From contig NZ_BDBQ01000125.1 of NCBI RefSeq assembly GCF_001613065.1, positions 1 through 33,962 of the forward strand: a stretch of 33,962 bases of DNA. The letters run 5' to 3'. This DNA is from Nocardia miyunensis NBRC 108239. Lineage in GTDB: Bacteria; Actinomycetota; Actinomycetes; Mycobacteriales; Mycobacteriaceae. Below, one piece after another: positions 10,301 through 22,300 of the stretch. The number at the start of each line of letters is the position of its first letter. The first letter of the stretch is position 1. Both the position numbers and the translations under genes were made by a program. The notes under the pieces are model-generated. The model worked only from the letters and a program-made list of their open reading frames with translations, was not told where the DNA came from and ran no database searches.

Positions 10301-13300
10301 CGTGGCGAACTGGTGTCGGCTTCGCCTGACGCGGACCTGCCCGGAGTGCCCTGCACGCGGATCCGGCAGCAGCCACAGCCCATTCGCACCGTTCAGGTAA
10401 TCCGGCGCCCGCTCCCGGGTTTGCTCCAGCAGCGCATGGGCCTGTGCCTCGGTGGCGGCCGGTTCGGTGGTGGCCCGCCCACCCGCGGATGCGGCTCGGC
10501 CGGAGCCAATGTCGCCGGTGCCGTCGTGTCGGTTTTCGGCCGTGGCTGGGGTTGGTGGGCCGTGCTCGGACGGGCCTTCGCCAGGGCGGTGGTCCTCGCC
10601 CTCGGGGCGGGAATCGGCGCCGAAGCGGAGTTCTTCGGGTGGCGGTGAGTCGGGTGTCGCGCCGGGGAGGTGCAGGAGTTGGCCGGGGACGTTGTTGTGC
10701 CGCATCTGGGGTGTGCGGTGGTAGGTGAGTGTCCAGAGGTTTGTAGTTTCTCGGTGGGTTGTGCCGGCGAGCTGGGGGAGGGTTTTCTGCTCGCCGGTTC
10801 GGGTGCGGAATTGTGCGTGACCGTTGACGGTCTGGAGGTAGGTGATGGGTTGGCCGTCGATGTCGAATTTATGTGTGCCGTCGGTGTTTTCGCCGTGGTA
10901 GGTGAGGGTGTAGGCGTGTCCGCCGACGCCGTGTCGGTCGGTGGTGGTGCCGCGCTTTTCGAGGATGAGTGTGGTGATGGTGGCGCCGTCGGGGCTCCCG
11001 TCTGCCTGGGCGATCATGGCTTCGACGAGTGCGGTGTGGCCGGAGTGGTTTTCATCGTGGGGGATTTGGTCGGGTTGGTTGCCGTGGAAGGTTCCGGCGT
11101 CTTCGAGGTCTTTCCAGGAGACGCCGCGTGCCCAGTCGTGGGGCAGGGTGAAGGGATCGGCGACGGGGCCCTGGTATCCGATGAGGCGGGTGATGGCCTG
11201 GGGGACACAGTGATTGACCAGCCGCCCGGGGGCGGTCGCGTGCTGTGTGGCGTCGGCGGATGGTGTGGTGTCCGCACTCGAGGTATCGGGGGTTGGTGTG
11301 GATTGGGTTGTGCGGGTTGAGGTGTGGTGCGTGGTGTTGCCGTCGGTTCTGATGGCGGTGTGGCCCGATCGGGCCGGAGAGGACGGGTACACGAGGTCTG
11401 CCGCGAAACCCGTTGCCGCGCGGATCGCCTTCGCCGCCTGGCGGGCGGGAGTTCCGACGAGGCGCCGCGCCGTACCCAGTAGGATTCGCCCGGAATCGCC
11501 GGGCAGGGCTCCGGCAATACCGTCGAGGATCCCCGCCGCGGTGCCCAGCACCAGGTTCGGGGCTTCGCGCAGGACGGTGCTGACCAGATAACGGTCGATG
11601 ATCCGCATCATGTACTCCTCGGATGCCCGGCTGCCGATCAACCACCACAGGTAGGCGCACAGGTACCGCGTGTACAGATATTCGTCGCTCTGGCGTTCGA
11701 GTCCCCGGCAACCCGGGAAATGCAGCGCCGACCACAGGTCGTTCTTCCGGAATTGGTCCCAGAACGCGAACTGCTCGGCCGTCAGGATCTTCTTCTTCAC
11801 GAGTCCTCGCATGAGGTCGACGTCGCCGTCCAACATCGGCCTGCCCGCGAGATACTCCATATCGCCGCGACCGATCGCGAGAAGTTGTGGCAGTTCGTCG
11901 AGCGAGGTATCGCGCAAGAATTGGGCACCAGGAGTGATCTGGTCGTCATTCGCGGAGCCGGTGGGTCCCTCCTCGGTGTCCATGGGCATGGTCCGGAATT
12001 TCCAGACTATGACCGTCTCGCCATTGCTCGCGATTTTCTCCTGCCGTATGAACAGCGAGGAAAAGCTGACCTTGCCCCCGTGCGCCAGTTGATCGACGGT
12101 CAATCCGGTCGCGACGAGCAGGGTGAGCGTCAGGTAAACAGGGGCGCGCTCGAGCAATCGAGCCAGCTCCAGGAGGTCTTTCTCGGTCAGCTCCACGTCC
12201 CGCAGCTTCTCGGTATCGTGCGAGAAGAGGTTTTTGAACCATTCGGCTCGATTACTCACCCAGTCCGGGCCGAAAGCTTTCCCGGGCGCAGGTTCCACCG
12301 GAATATTCCGGAGGTACCAGAACGATTCGGGGGCCACGGCGAGAATCTCCCGAATCGTCGCGGCTACCTCCGCCGCCCGCTCATCGGAGCTGAGCGCCTT
12401 GTTCAGACTGGGCGCCCGGTCCGGTCTGCGGGCATCATCCGAGTTGTGCGCCGAATCACCGGTCCCCGGCCGCTGGAAATGAGCGAGCGGGCCCTCGGTC
12501 GGCCACCGCCTGCCGGTGAGTTCGGATGGCAGCGCCCCGACCTGGGAGGCCGGATCGACGGATTCCCCGGCGCGGCCGCCCCCGATGTCGCGCACTGCGT
12601 CGATACCGAAGGGATCGTTGCCGCCCGGAGCAGGGCTCGCGGGGCCCGGCGGTCGGTGGGCTCCCGGCCCCGCGGGACCGAACGCGAATTCCGTTCCCGT
12701 ATCTCCCATCCGGTTGCGCGGACGCGACCGGCGTTGGGGCCGGTCGGTGGCTTCCGCTTCGGTTGGCAACGGTCCGGGTAGTTCGAGTTCACCATCGCTG
12801 GTTGGCTCGGTATTTGCTGTTGCCGCATCATCGGGGGTCGGCTCGCCCGCGCCGGCCGCAGTGCGAGTGTCGGCACGGCGCAGGAGGGTCAGCGCCTCCG
12901 CGAGCGTGTCGCGGGCTTGTACGTTATCCACGAGTTCGCCGCGCGCGACGTTGTGGATATGCAACGGACGATGAGCCGCTGACACTCGGTCACGCGCGTT
13001 CGCAAGCCTTTCATGAAGCTGGTGGATTGCGGTGGCGGCTATGTGTAGCTGTTCGGCGCCCAGGAGATCGGCGGCCTCGGCCAGTGTTTCACCGGCTCGG
13101 TGCAGGTGGTCGAGTCCCGCGGCGTAGTCGCTGGTGTCGACGAGCTCATGAGTCGCCACGGTCAGCAGATCCGACACATACTGTGCAGTCGCGGCGAAGT
13201 CCGGGTTCGCCGCAGTCCGTGCCTGGCCGGATGCCTCGCCGCGGCGGGACAGGCGGCGGAAGACCTCGGCCCGCGCCGGGTCGACCCGGAGCGGCGATCG

Positions 13301-16300
13301 CGTTCGCAGAATGGTGTCGGCCAGGTCGTACCAGTAATTCATTTCCAGTTTCGTCGCCTCCGGCATCGCGCCGACGACAGCCGATATCAGATCTTCGGAC
13401 GTAGATTCGATCGAGATGAGGCCCTTCGGGCCGGTGGGATCTTCGGTGCTGTGCAGGAATTGCACGAGCTGCTCCATGTTCGAGGCCAGCTGCCCGAGCG
13501 GCACGAGCATCGAATGCAGGGGATAGGATCCGGAGCTGCCGACAGAGGTGGCTGCGACGCTGTCGATCACCACCTGCGCCCCGGCATACATCTCACGGAC
13601 GGTGGGCGCCCAGGACGCCAGATGGTGCGCCACCTCCGACAGCGTCGTCTCGTTGAGTAGCCGCATGATTTCGGGGTGGACGAGATAGGAGACTTGTTCG
13701 TCGAATCGCCGGCACAACCTGATGATCACCGCGTTGATCATCATGGCCGGGCCGGTCAGGTTCGCGGCCGGAGGTGTCTCGCCGCGGCGGACCGCAGCGA
13801 GCCGGTCCGTGGCGGTCGCACGCAGGTCGGCCAGGATTCGCCAGGCAGCCTCGGTAGTCGAACCTGCGGCCCAGGCCTCGAGTTCCGAGCGTGTGGCGCC
13901 GGAGAGATCGGGCATGACGACAGTGCCTGTCATTGGTGCCGTCGAAGCGGAAGGTTCCGTGACGGGTGAGTCGGCGGGCGCTGTCGCCGCTGACGTGTCG
14001 TCGTCGATGGTTGAGATCGGCGGCATGCCAGTGCCGGTTTCCTGCGCTGGTGCGGGGTCCCATACCCCCAGAGTTCGAAAGAGCTGCCCGCTGGTCATAC
14101 TCGACCGGTGGCCCCACTCCGGGCCCGGCCGGTCGAAGGCATTCGGCAACTCGGATCGTACGAATTCGATCTGCACGGGGGTGAGCAGTCCGAACCTCGA
14201 CAAACGACTCAATTCGATGACATCGTGAATGATTCTCTGGATATCCAGGAAGAGTGAATAGGTGTAAAATACATCGCTGTCGATATTCACCCCCTGCAGC
14301 AGTGATTTTCGGAAATTCGGGCGCGGCGTGAGAAAATGCATGCGTACCCAGTCGAAATCCGGATCGCCGGGCCTGGTCGACTCGTGATCGACTGCCGTGA
14401 CAATGTCATCGAATTCTTGTAGAAGATTTCCGAGATGCGCGTCGGCGTGTATGAGAGTGAACAAGGTTCGTCCGAGTGTCCGTGCCAGTCGCATTACGGG
14501 TGCGTAAGGGTTGTCGGGTACTCCCAATCGCTGGAATTGGCTGCCGAGTTCAGGCAGCACCGAAACGAAGATGGCCATTTCTTCGGCGATCATGCGCCGG
14601 AGAAATTCTGCACGATGCCCTTGTATCTTCGGTGAAATATGGTGGAGTACCCTGACTGCGTCGATCACCTGGTCTATCCGGACTATCGGCTGTTCGGCCA
14701 CCGTTCCGGCAGCTTGCCTGAATCCGTAAATTTGTACCCCGTCGACAACAGTGCCGCCGGGCATGGTGACACCGTCGACCACCGCGTAAACGCGTTGCGT
14801 GGGCACACCCTTTATTGCATACAGTTCGAGCACACGCGACTCGACCAGGAGCTTGATGTCCTTGCTGCCGCGTCTGGGGAAGCGCACCATGAATTGGCCG
14901 TCGGCCACGACCACATTCTCGTTGTTCTTTCCAGCCAAGGCCGTCGACCTGCGGCGTATGGCTTGCGCGACGAGCGCGCGGGCAATCTCGTCGGGCATAT
15001 CCTGGCCGGAATACCCGCCTCGGTGCCGGTACTGCTCTTTCGGCAGCAGGCCGGGGATCGGGTCCTCCGGTTCGGTGGCGACGCCGTTCGCGGCGGAGTC
15101 CACTTCCGCTGTTTCGGCGATCAGTTTCGCGAGTCGGCGCAGAGCGCGGGCCTCCACTGTGCGTGCGGTTTTGCCCAGGTTCAGCCTGTGCGCGGCTTCA
15201 CTGCGGGTCAGTCCTTCCCGGAATCTCGCCAACAGGATGTCGCGCTCCTGCGCGGGAAGGTCGTCCAGACATTGCTCCAGCCGCGACCTGGTCGCTGTAT
15301 GCAGTGCCTGGGCATACTGGGATGCGCGAACCTGCGTGTCGACCATCAGCGTGACCAGCATCGCCTGGCGGAACCGAGCGAACGCGAGGTGTTCGACCGC
15401 CAGATCATGAGCGAGGGCAAGAAGTGCGTCGGGCTCGTCGTCGCCGGCCTGCGCGAACACATCCGTGGTGATCTCGACGGCGGCTCGCTCGTCGCCCACT
15501 ACGGCGAGTGCGGTGGTGAACACCCTGCGCTCGAGGTGCTGTGCGGACGCTTCGTCCGCGGTGCCGTGTCCGGTCGCGCCGGGGTCTTCGTTGTCGTGCT
15601 GGGATTCGGTGGTGGGTGGACTCGGGGGGCCGTGCTCCGACGCGCCGTCGGGATGACGGTCCTCACCTTCGGGTCGGGAATCCGCGCCGAACCGGAGTGC
15701 ATCCGGTGGTGGGGTGTTGGTGCTGCCGGGGAGGCGGATGAGTTGGCCGGTGTGTTGGCTGGGTGTGCGTTGGTAGGTGAATGCCCAAAGCTTGGTGGTT
15801 TCGCCGGGTGTGGTGTTGGCGAGTTGGGACAGTGTTGTGCGCTGTCCGTTTTCGGTGGTGAACCAGGGTTGGCCGTTTTCGGTTGTGTCGTAGGTGATGT
15901 GGTGGCCGTCGAGGTCGAAATGGTGCTGTCCGGTGGTGTTCGTGCCGTGGTAGGTGAGGGTGTAGGCGTGGCCGCCGACGCCGTGCCGGTCGAGGGTGGC
16001 CCGTTGTTCGAGGACGAGTGCGGTGATGGTAGTGCCGGAGGGTGCTTTTTCGGCTGCGGTGATCATGCCTTCGACGAGGGTGGCGTAGTCGGGAGCTTGG
16101 TCGGTGGTCTGGAATTGGTCGGGTTCGGCGCCGTGGAAGGTCTGCTCGCGCTTCAGTTCTCCCCAGGAGACCCCGTCGAGCTTGTCCGAGGCCAGGGGGA
16201 AGGGGTCGGCTACCGGTCCCTGCTGGTCGATGAGTCGTGTGATGGCTCGGGGGACACAGTGGTTGACCGGCTGTTCAGTGGCTTCCGAAGCGATCCGAGG

Positions 16301-19300
16301 TCGTGTGCCATCGGCGGGTGAGGTGGTGTTGTCACTCGTGGCGCCGGGTGCGGGTTCGGTTTTGCCCCAGTCGCTTTCGATTCGGGGGTCGTGGAAGTAG
16401 TCGACTCCGCGGGCTGGGAGGTCGAGTACGGTGCGGAAGTCGAGCCCGGGGGTGAACGATGTGGTGTCGCCGCGTGGTATGCGGTCGGTCGTCGCCCCGG
16501 ATGCCGATGGCGACGGATTCGCGGCATCCGAGTGGAGGTCCGAACTGGTCGGCCCGGCTGGTGTCGGGGCAGCATCTGTGGTGGCCGGCTCGCTCACGAG
16601 CTGTTTTTCAGTCGTCGGTGAGGTGTGTGCGGAGGCGCCGGGGGCGTTCAGTTCGAACCAGGTTGCGATGGCGCCCTGGTCGGACATGGTGACGCCGCTG
16701 TTGTCGGCGGTCGCCTGAACGCGGATCATGGTCGCGGTTGTGCTGCCCGTGCCGGTGACCGAGATCCGCAGCGGGCTGTCCCGATCGGTGAGGTCGATGG
16801 CGACGGTCACGGGGCCGGAACTGTTGGCCAACATGTCGGTAACGAGGTCGACGGTGAGGTCCCAGGCCGTATCGGTTCGAGTGCCGGTGCCGTTGTCCCA
16901 GCCGCATTCTCGCAGCCGGTCATACAACCAGGTGTCCACGGCACGCGCGCCGTTCGACCGCGCGGCGGTCGCGAGTCCCGGTAGCCCGACCGCCATCTCC
17001 GTCCGCCAGTGGCGGCGCCCGTTGTCGTCGACGGCGTACCAGTCCGTCGATCGTGAATGCGGGTCCGCCGGGGCGATCTGCCTCGTCCGGAAATCGGTCC
17101 CGTCGTCGAGTTTTTCCAGGACACTGATCGTTTTTCCGGGGAATTTCGCTGCCAGCGCGCCATCGATGGCCTTGCTCACCATGAGGAAGGTGTCGGACCC
17201 CAGGTCGGGCCGTTCCCCGTAGTAAAGGCTGACCTCGATACGTCCGGAATTGAAAATGCTGTAGTGCAGCCTGAACTCGAGAGTGAGATCCCCGTGCTCG
17301 ATCCGCAGCAGGCTCGGTCGATTCAGCGCGCTCACGATGTTCTGGTGGTACGAGCCCTGCGCCTCGACCGCCAGCAGTTCGAGGAAAGCCAGCGTTCGGC
17401 CGTCCTCGGTGGACTCGACCGTCAGGTTCGCTGTCGTTACCAAGCCCGCGAGAATGTGCGGTCTTTCCGATATCAGGCGTCCGACATCCAACACATCGCC
17501 CTGCTCGTGCAGTGTTATCGTGCCGCTCGTTCTCGGTGGAATGGACAGCGCCGACGCGGCAGAATGTGTCGCCGGCGGCGACACTTCGGCATTGGAGCTG
17601 TCCTGAGTACCGGTTGCCGGCTCCGATTCCGTTCCGGACTCGTCGCGGGTGACGGTGAAGGGCGAGTCGGCGTCGCGCAGGGACTGGTCGACGATCGCCT
17701 CCACCTGCTCGTTCCTGTCGGGGAGCGGCTCGCTCGACCGGAGTGTCTCGAGCAGCTGCCTGCATGCTTCGGCGTTGTGCTGTTCGCCTGGGACGAATGG
17801 CGAACGCCTGCCGCCCATGTGGCGGTAGCGCTGCTGGGCGCGTTCGAGATCGAGCAGCGACACCGGAGTCGCGCTGCGGCCGGCTCGGTCGAGTACGGCC
17901 TCGAGTTGCTGGTAGCGCCGGCTTCCCGCCTCGATCGTCCGCACCCAGTCGGATCGCCGCGTGAAGAGGTCCGCGTCGAATTCCGGTATCGCACTGGGGG
18001 GCAAGCCGTCCTTCGCCAACGCCCACTGCAGCAGGATTCTGGACAGCCGACCCGACATGCCGCCCTTGGTGTGGTGACCGGAAACGCTGCGGTGCTGCAG
18101 GTTCGCCGGGGCCTCATAGGGGTCGCGACCGGGCGCGCGGCGTGCCTCGTTGTATTCGCGGCACATCGCTTCCGCATCCGCGCGGGTCTCGTCCAGGCCG
18201 CCGAAATTGGGGTACAGGATGACGCCGTGTTCTTCGGTGTCGAACGGCTTGCGGGCACGTCCGCGCAATGGGTCGTCGTCGATGGCCGCGATCTGCGCTG
18301 CCGTCAATGGGTCCGCGGGCCACCGGACCCGCCGAGCTCCCGGCTTCCCCGCTTGCGCGGGTTCCAGCACGATGCCGTGGGGCCCGTATTCGAAAGGTCC
18401 GGGCACATGGGTCAGCCACGGGTTCTCCTCGATCGCGGCCAGTTCGTCCGCGGTGAGCGGCCGCTTCAAACTCCCCCAGCTGACGTTCTTCGCATGGGTG
18501 AACTGCCCGGCCTTCTCCGGTGCCGCCGGTCCCACGAGCCGCCGTTGCAGTTCCAGGATGAAATCAGCACTCAACTCGTCGTCGCGGTGGTCGCGGGCGT
18601 ACTTGCGGGCCTGTAGCCAGCCCAGCCATTCCGCCCGGCCACCGAACATCAGCTCGGGCCGATCCTGATCCGCCGCGATGGCCACATGCAGGTACTTCTC
18701 CTCCATGTACAGCGTGAGTTCGAGCGTGCGCTCGGCATCGGTTTCGATGCCGAGCGCACGCTCCAGCTCACGTATTTCGCGGTCGAGTGCGGCGTCGTGG
18801 TCGGAGACCGGGGCAGGTTGCTGATCCGGTGTGCCCGAGGCGGTTTCGCTGTCCGATGCGTTGTCGCCGGGTGCGCCGGGGACCGGGTGCTCGGTGTTCA
18901 AGCGTTCCTGACCGAGGTCCATAGGGTCTGACGACGAGGTTGGTGGGCTGTGCTCAGATGGACCATCGACAGGGTGGCGGCCCTCGTCTTCGGGTCGGGA
19001 ATCCGTGCCGAAGCGGAGTTCGGCAGGGGGTGGTGTGGCGGTGGCGGCGGGAAGGTGGAGGAGTTGGCCCGGTGTGTTGTCGCGCCGCATGCGGGGTGTA
19101 CGGCGGTAGGTGAGTGCCCACAGGGCTTTGGTTTCTCGGTGCGTGGTGCCGGCGAGTTGGGGGAGGGTGGTGTGTTGGCCGGATTCGGTGCGGAATTGTG
19201 CGTGGCCGTCGATGGTGTCGAGGTAGGTGATCGGTTGGCCATCGATGTCGAATTGGTGTGTGCCGTCGGGGTTTTGGTGGTGGTAGGTCAGGGTGTAGGC

Positions 19301-22300
19301 GTGTCCGCCGACGCCGTGCCGGTCGGTGGTGGCCCGTTGTTCGAGGATGAGTGCGGTGATGGTGGTGTCGTCGGGGTTGACTCGGGCGTGGGTGATCATG
19401 GCCTGGACGAGGTCGGTGTGGCCGTTGTGGTTGTCGTTGTGGCGGATCTGTTGAGGACGTGCGCCGTGGAAGGTGTCGGCGTCGTCGAGTTCTTTCCAGG
19501 ACACGCCGTCGGCCCGTTCCGGGCTGAGAGTGAAGGGATCGGCTACCGGTCCCTGCTGGTTGATGAGTCGTGTGATGGACTGGGGGACACAGTGATTGAC
19601 CGGTCGACCATCGGCTTGCGCGGCCCTCTCGGGTGGTGCGGCGTCGCTGGGCACTGCGTCACCCGATACGCCGTGAGTGTCGAACGTCGTCGTGGGACCC
19701 GCATCGCTCACGGGGGGTTCGAACGATCCGGGTGTCGGCGTCGACGCGATCCTGACGCCTGTCGGCACCCGATCTGCTTGTGGCCGATCGGTTGACGTCG
19801 GCGGAGCGGCCGAGTCGCCCTCCCGCGCGGAGCCATCGGTGGTTGGCGTCGGCGTACTCGGATCCGCGTCGGCGAGCTCGGGGAATCCGTGCTGCCGCAG
19901 TAGGTGTCGCGCGAAATGAGACCAGACTGCAACTTGCAGCTTGGGTGCCTGGGCGGCCCACCACAACGGGTCACCACGGAGGTGATCGATACCGGTCACG
20001 ACGTCGCCCGGCATGCGATCCACCGCGACGATCCGGTGCCGACGATTCAACCCGGGACTGCCGGCCTTGACCTCGTCGAGACTGCGGCGGCCGAAAATAT
20101 CGAGAACATCGCCGTCCGGGGTTTGTACCACACAGTGAATTGGTCTCGATTTTCCGTCGATTTCGGTGTCGATGGTGACGATGTCCCAGCCCGTCAGGCA
20201 GTGCAGCGCGGCGGCCAGCCAGTAGCAGCTGAAATTACCCAGATACTCCTTGGCCTGCCAGTCGACGGTATTTGCGGTGAATGTCAGCTTCGTGTGGTTG
20301 TTGGTGGTGGGTGCGCGGAGCGAAATCCAAACTTGGCCGGTGAAATCTTCACGGAGTGGATGGCGGCGCCAGCCGTCCGGATCGAAGGCCGCAGTGTGCG
20401 CCGGATCCGATTGCGGCCGTTCGGTTGACGTCGGGCGGCTGGCGGAGCCGTCGCGCCGGGGAGCCGGCCGCGCAGGAAGTATTTGCTGATCAACCGGCGG
20501 CGTGATATTCGAATGCTTCCGCTTCTGCCATCTGCGTCGCCACCATCCGGCAATTTCGGCGGTCGTGCCGGCATGCGTTACTTCCGCATCCAGCCGGTCG
20601 TCGGAATTGTCCTGCCCGCGTACGGTATCGGCGGCTTGCACGGCAGCAGGGTGGTCGGTCTTCGCAGGCGATGTTTCGGCACCGGCCGCGCGTGCCGTCG
20701 GCTCGACCTGTTGTGTGGGAGTAGGCCGATCGAATCCTGTCTCAGGGGAGCGGGTAGTCCACGGTGTCGTCCTTCCGGACGGTGGGCCGGAGGGGTCCGC
20801 CGCGCGGGGTCGGTCGGATGAATGGCCTGGGTCGCGGGGGGCGTCCTCGGGCGCGTTGTCGGCGGATCGTCCGATCCATACGTTGGGGTGTCGCCGATCT
20901 CGCGGGCGGGCCCCTTCGATGGTGTGTTGGTTGTGGTCGGCGTCGAGGATGAGGACGAGGACTCGTTCGACGGTGCGCGGGTCGTTCTCCGGGAAGCCCT
21001 CGACGGTGCCGTCGGTGTTGACGAGGCGGAATGCGTGGGCGCCGACGGGTTTTCCGTCGATGCCGGTGTCGTGGTCCTCTTCAGCGAAGACGTGGATGAC
21101 GATGGCGCGGGCGCCTGGGCCGAGTTCGCCCAGTTTCTCGGTTATTTCCCGGTGCAGGTCGGCGGGGTCGAGTTTGCGGAGTTGCTGGAGTTCGCGGCCG
21201 CCGAGGTAGTGTTCGATTCCGGGGTCGCCGGGTTCGCTTTCGAGGGGGACTCCGGCTGCTTTGTCGGGCTTGGGGACTGTGACGCCCGGGAGCCCCGCGG
21301 CTTGTTCGGCGAGTGCTAGGCGTCGTGCGCAGTTGTTGTCGGGTGCGGGTGCGCCGGGATCCTGGGTTGTGTCGAGAGTGGTGGATGCATCTGTGCCGGA
21401 TTTCTCCGCACCAGCGGTTCGATCGACTCCCGCTGGCGAGATCGGTGCCGTACCGTCAGATGCGGTGCCATGTCCGTCGGTTCCGGGGCCGGATTGCTCG
21501 CCGCGCCTGCCGATCGCGCCGGTGCGTGGGTCGTCCGCACGCGTAAGCCTCGGATCGGGCTGTGGCGGCTGTTGCGGCCGTGAATGGGGCTGGTGGGCAC
21601 GGCTGTTACCGGTCCCGGCCGGTGATCGGGCTTCCATTGGCGTGCCGGGTGTTTCGGTTCTGCCGGACTCCTCGTGCGAGCTGTTTTCGTGCGGTGCGGT
21701 GGCTGATGCCGGGTGGCTCGGACCGATCATTCGCGGTGCGTCGACGCGCACCACCGTTGTGTTGCCGTGTTCGAAGTGTTCATATACCGATATGTCTCTG
21801 CCGGGAAAGGACTCGGTGAAAGCGGCATCGATCAGCCGACGGGCAGTGTCGATACTCGGATCGCTGACGTCGGCATTGTCGTAATGAACCCTGAGTGCGA
21901 ATCCGTTATTTTCCTGGATGCGATAGATTATCTTGCATCGAATGATCGTGCCATTGACGTCGATATTGTGTATATCGGAGAGTCCGAGCTCCTTTATCAT
22001 TGCGCCATGCGACAGGGCCTTCGCTTGGACTGCATGCAGGGTCAGAGACGTATGCTCCGGTTCCCGATGAGGGTCTGCTGTCGATTCTTCAGGTACTATG
22101 TTCTCGGTTTCCACGGAGATTATGAGTCCGCCGACAGAATTGTCACCCGAATGGTGTCCGCCGAGCTTCTCCAGCTCGCGTAATTCCGGCGGGTCGTGCA
22201 GAGTGATGCGTCCGGAAACGCGGGGTGATGTGTCGGACACCAAGTTGCTCGAAAACGCTCGTACGATCAGTCCGTCAGCTTCGATCGTGATGACCTCGTC

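Noticed and set aside
14639..16321. Plus-strand open frame of 560 codons
   Set aside because: It is antisense to R3, the sigma-like domain and kinase 2. The Val/Gly-rich sequence mirrors the repeat codons and shows no domain.
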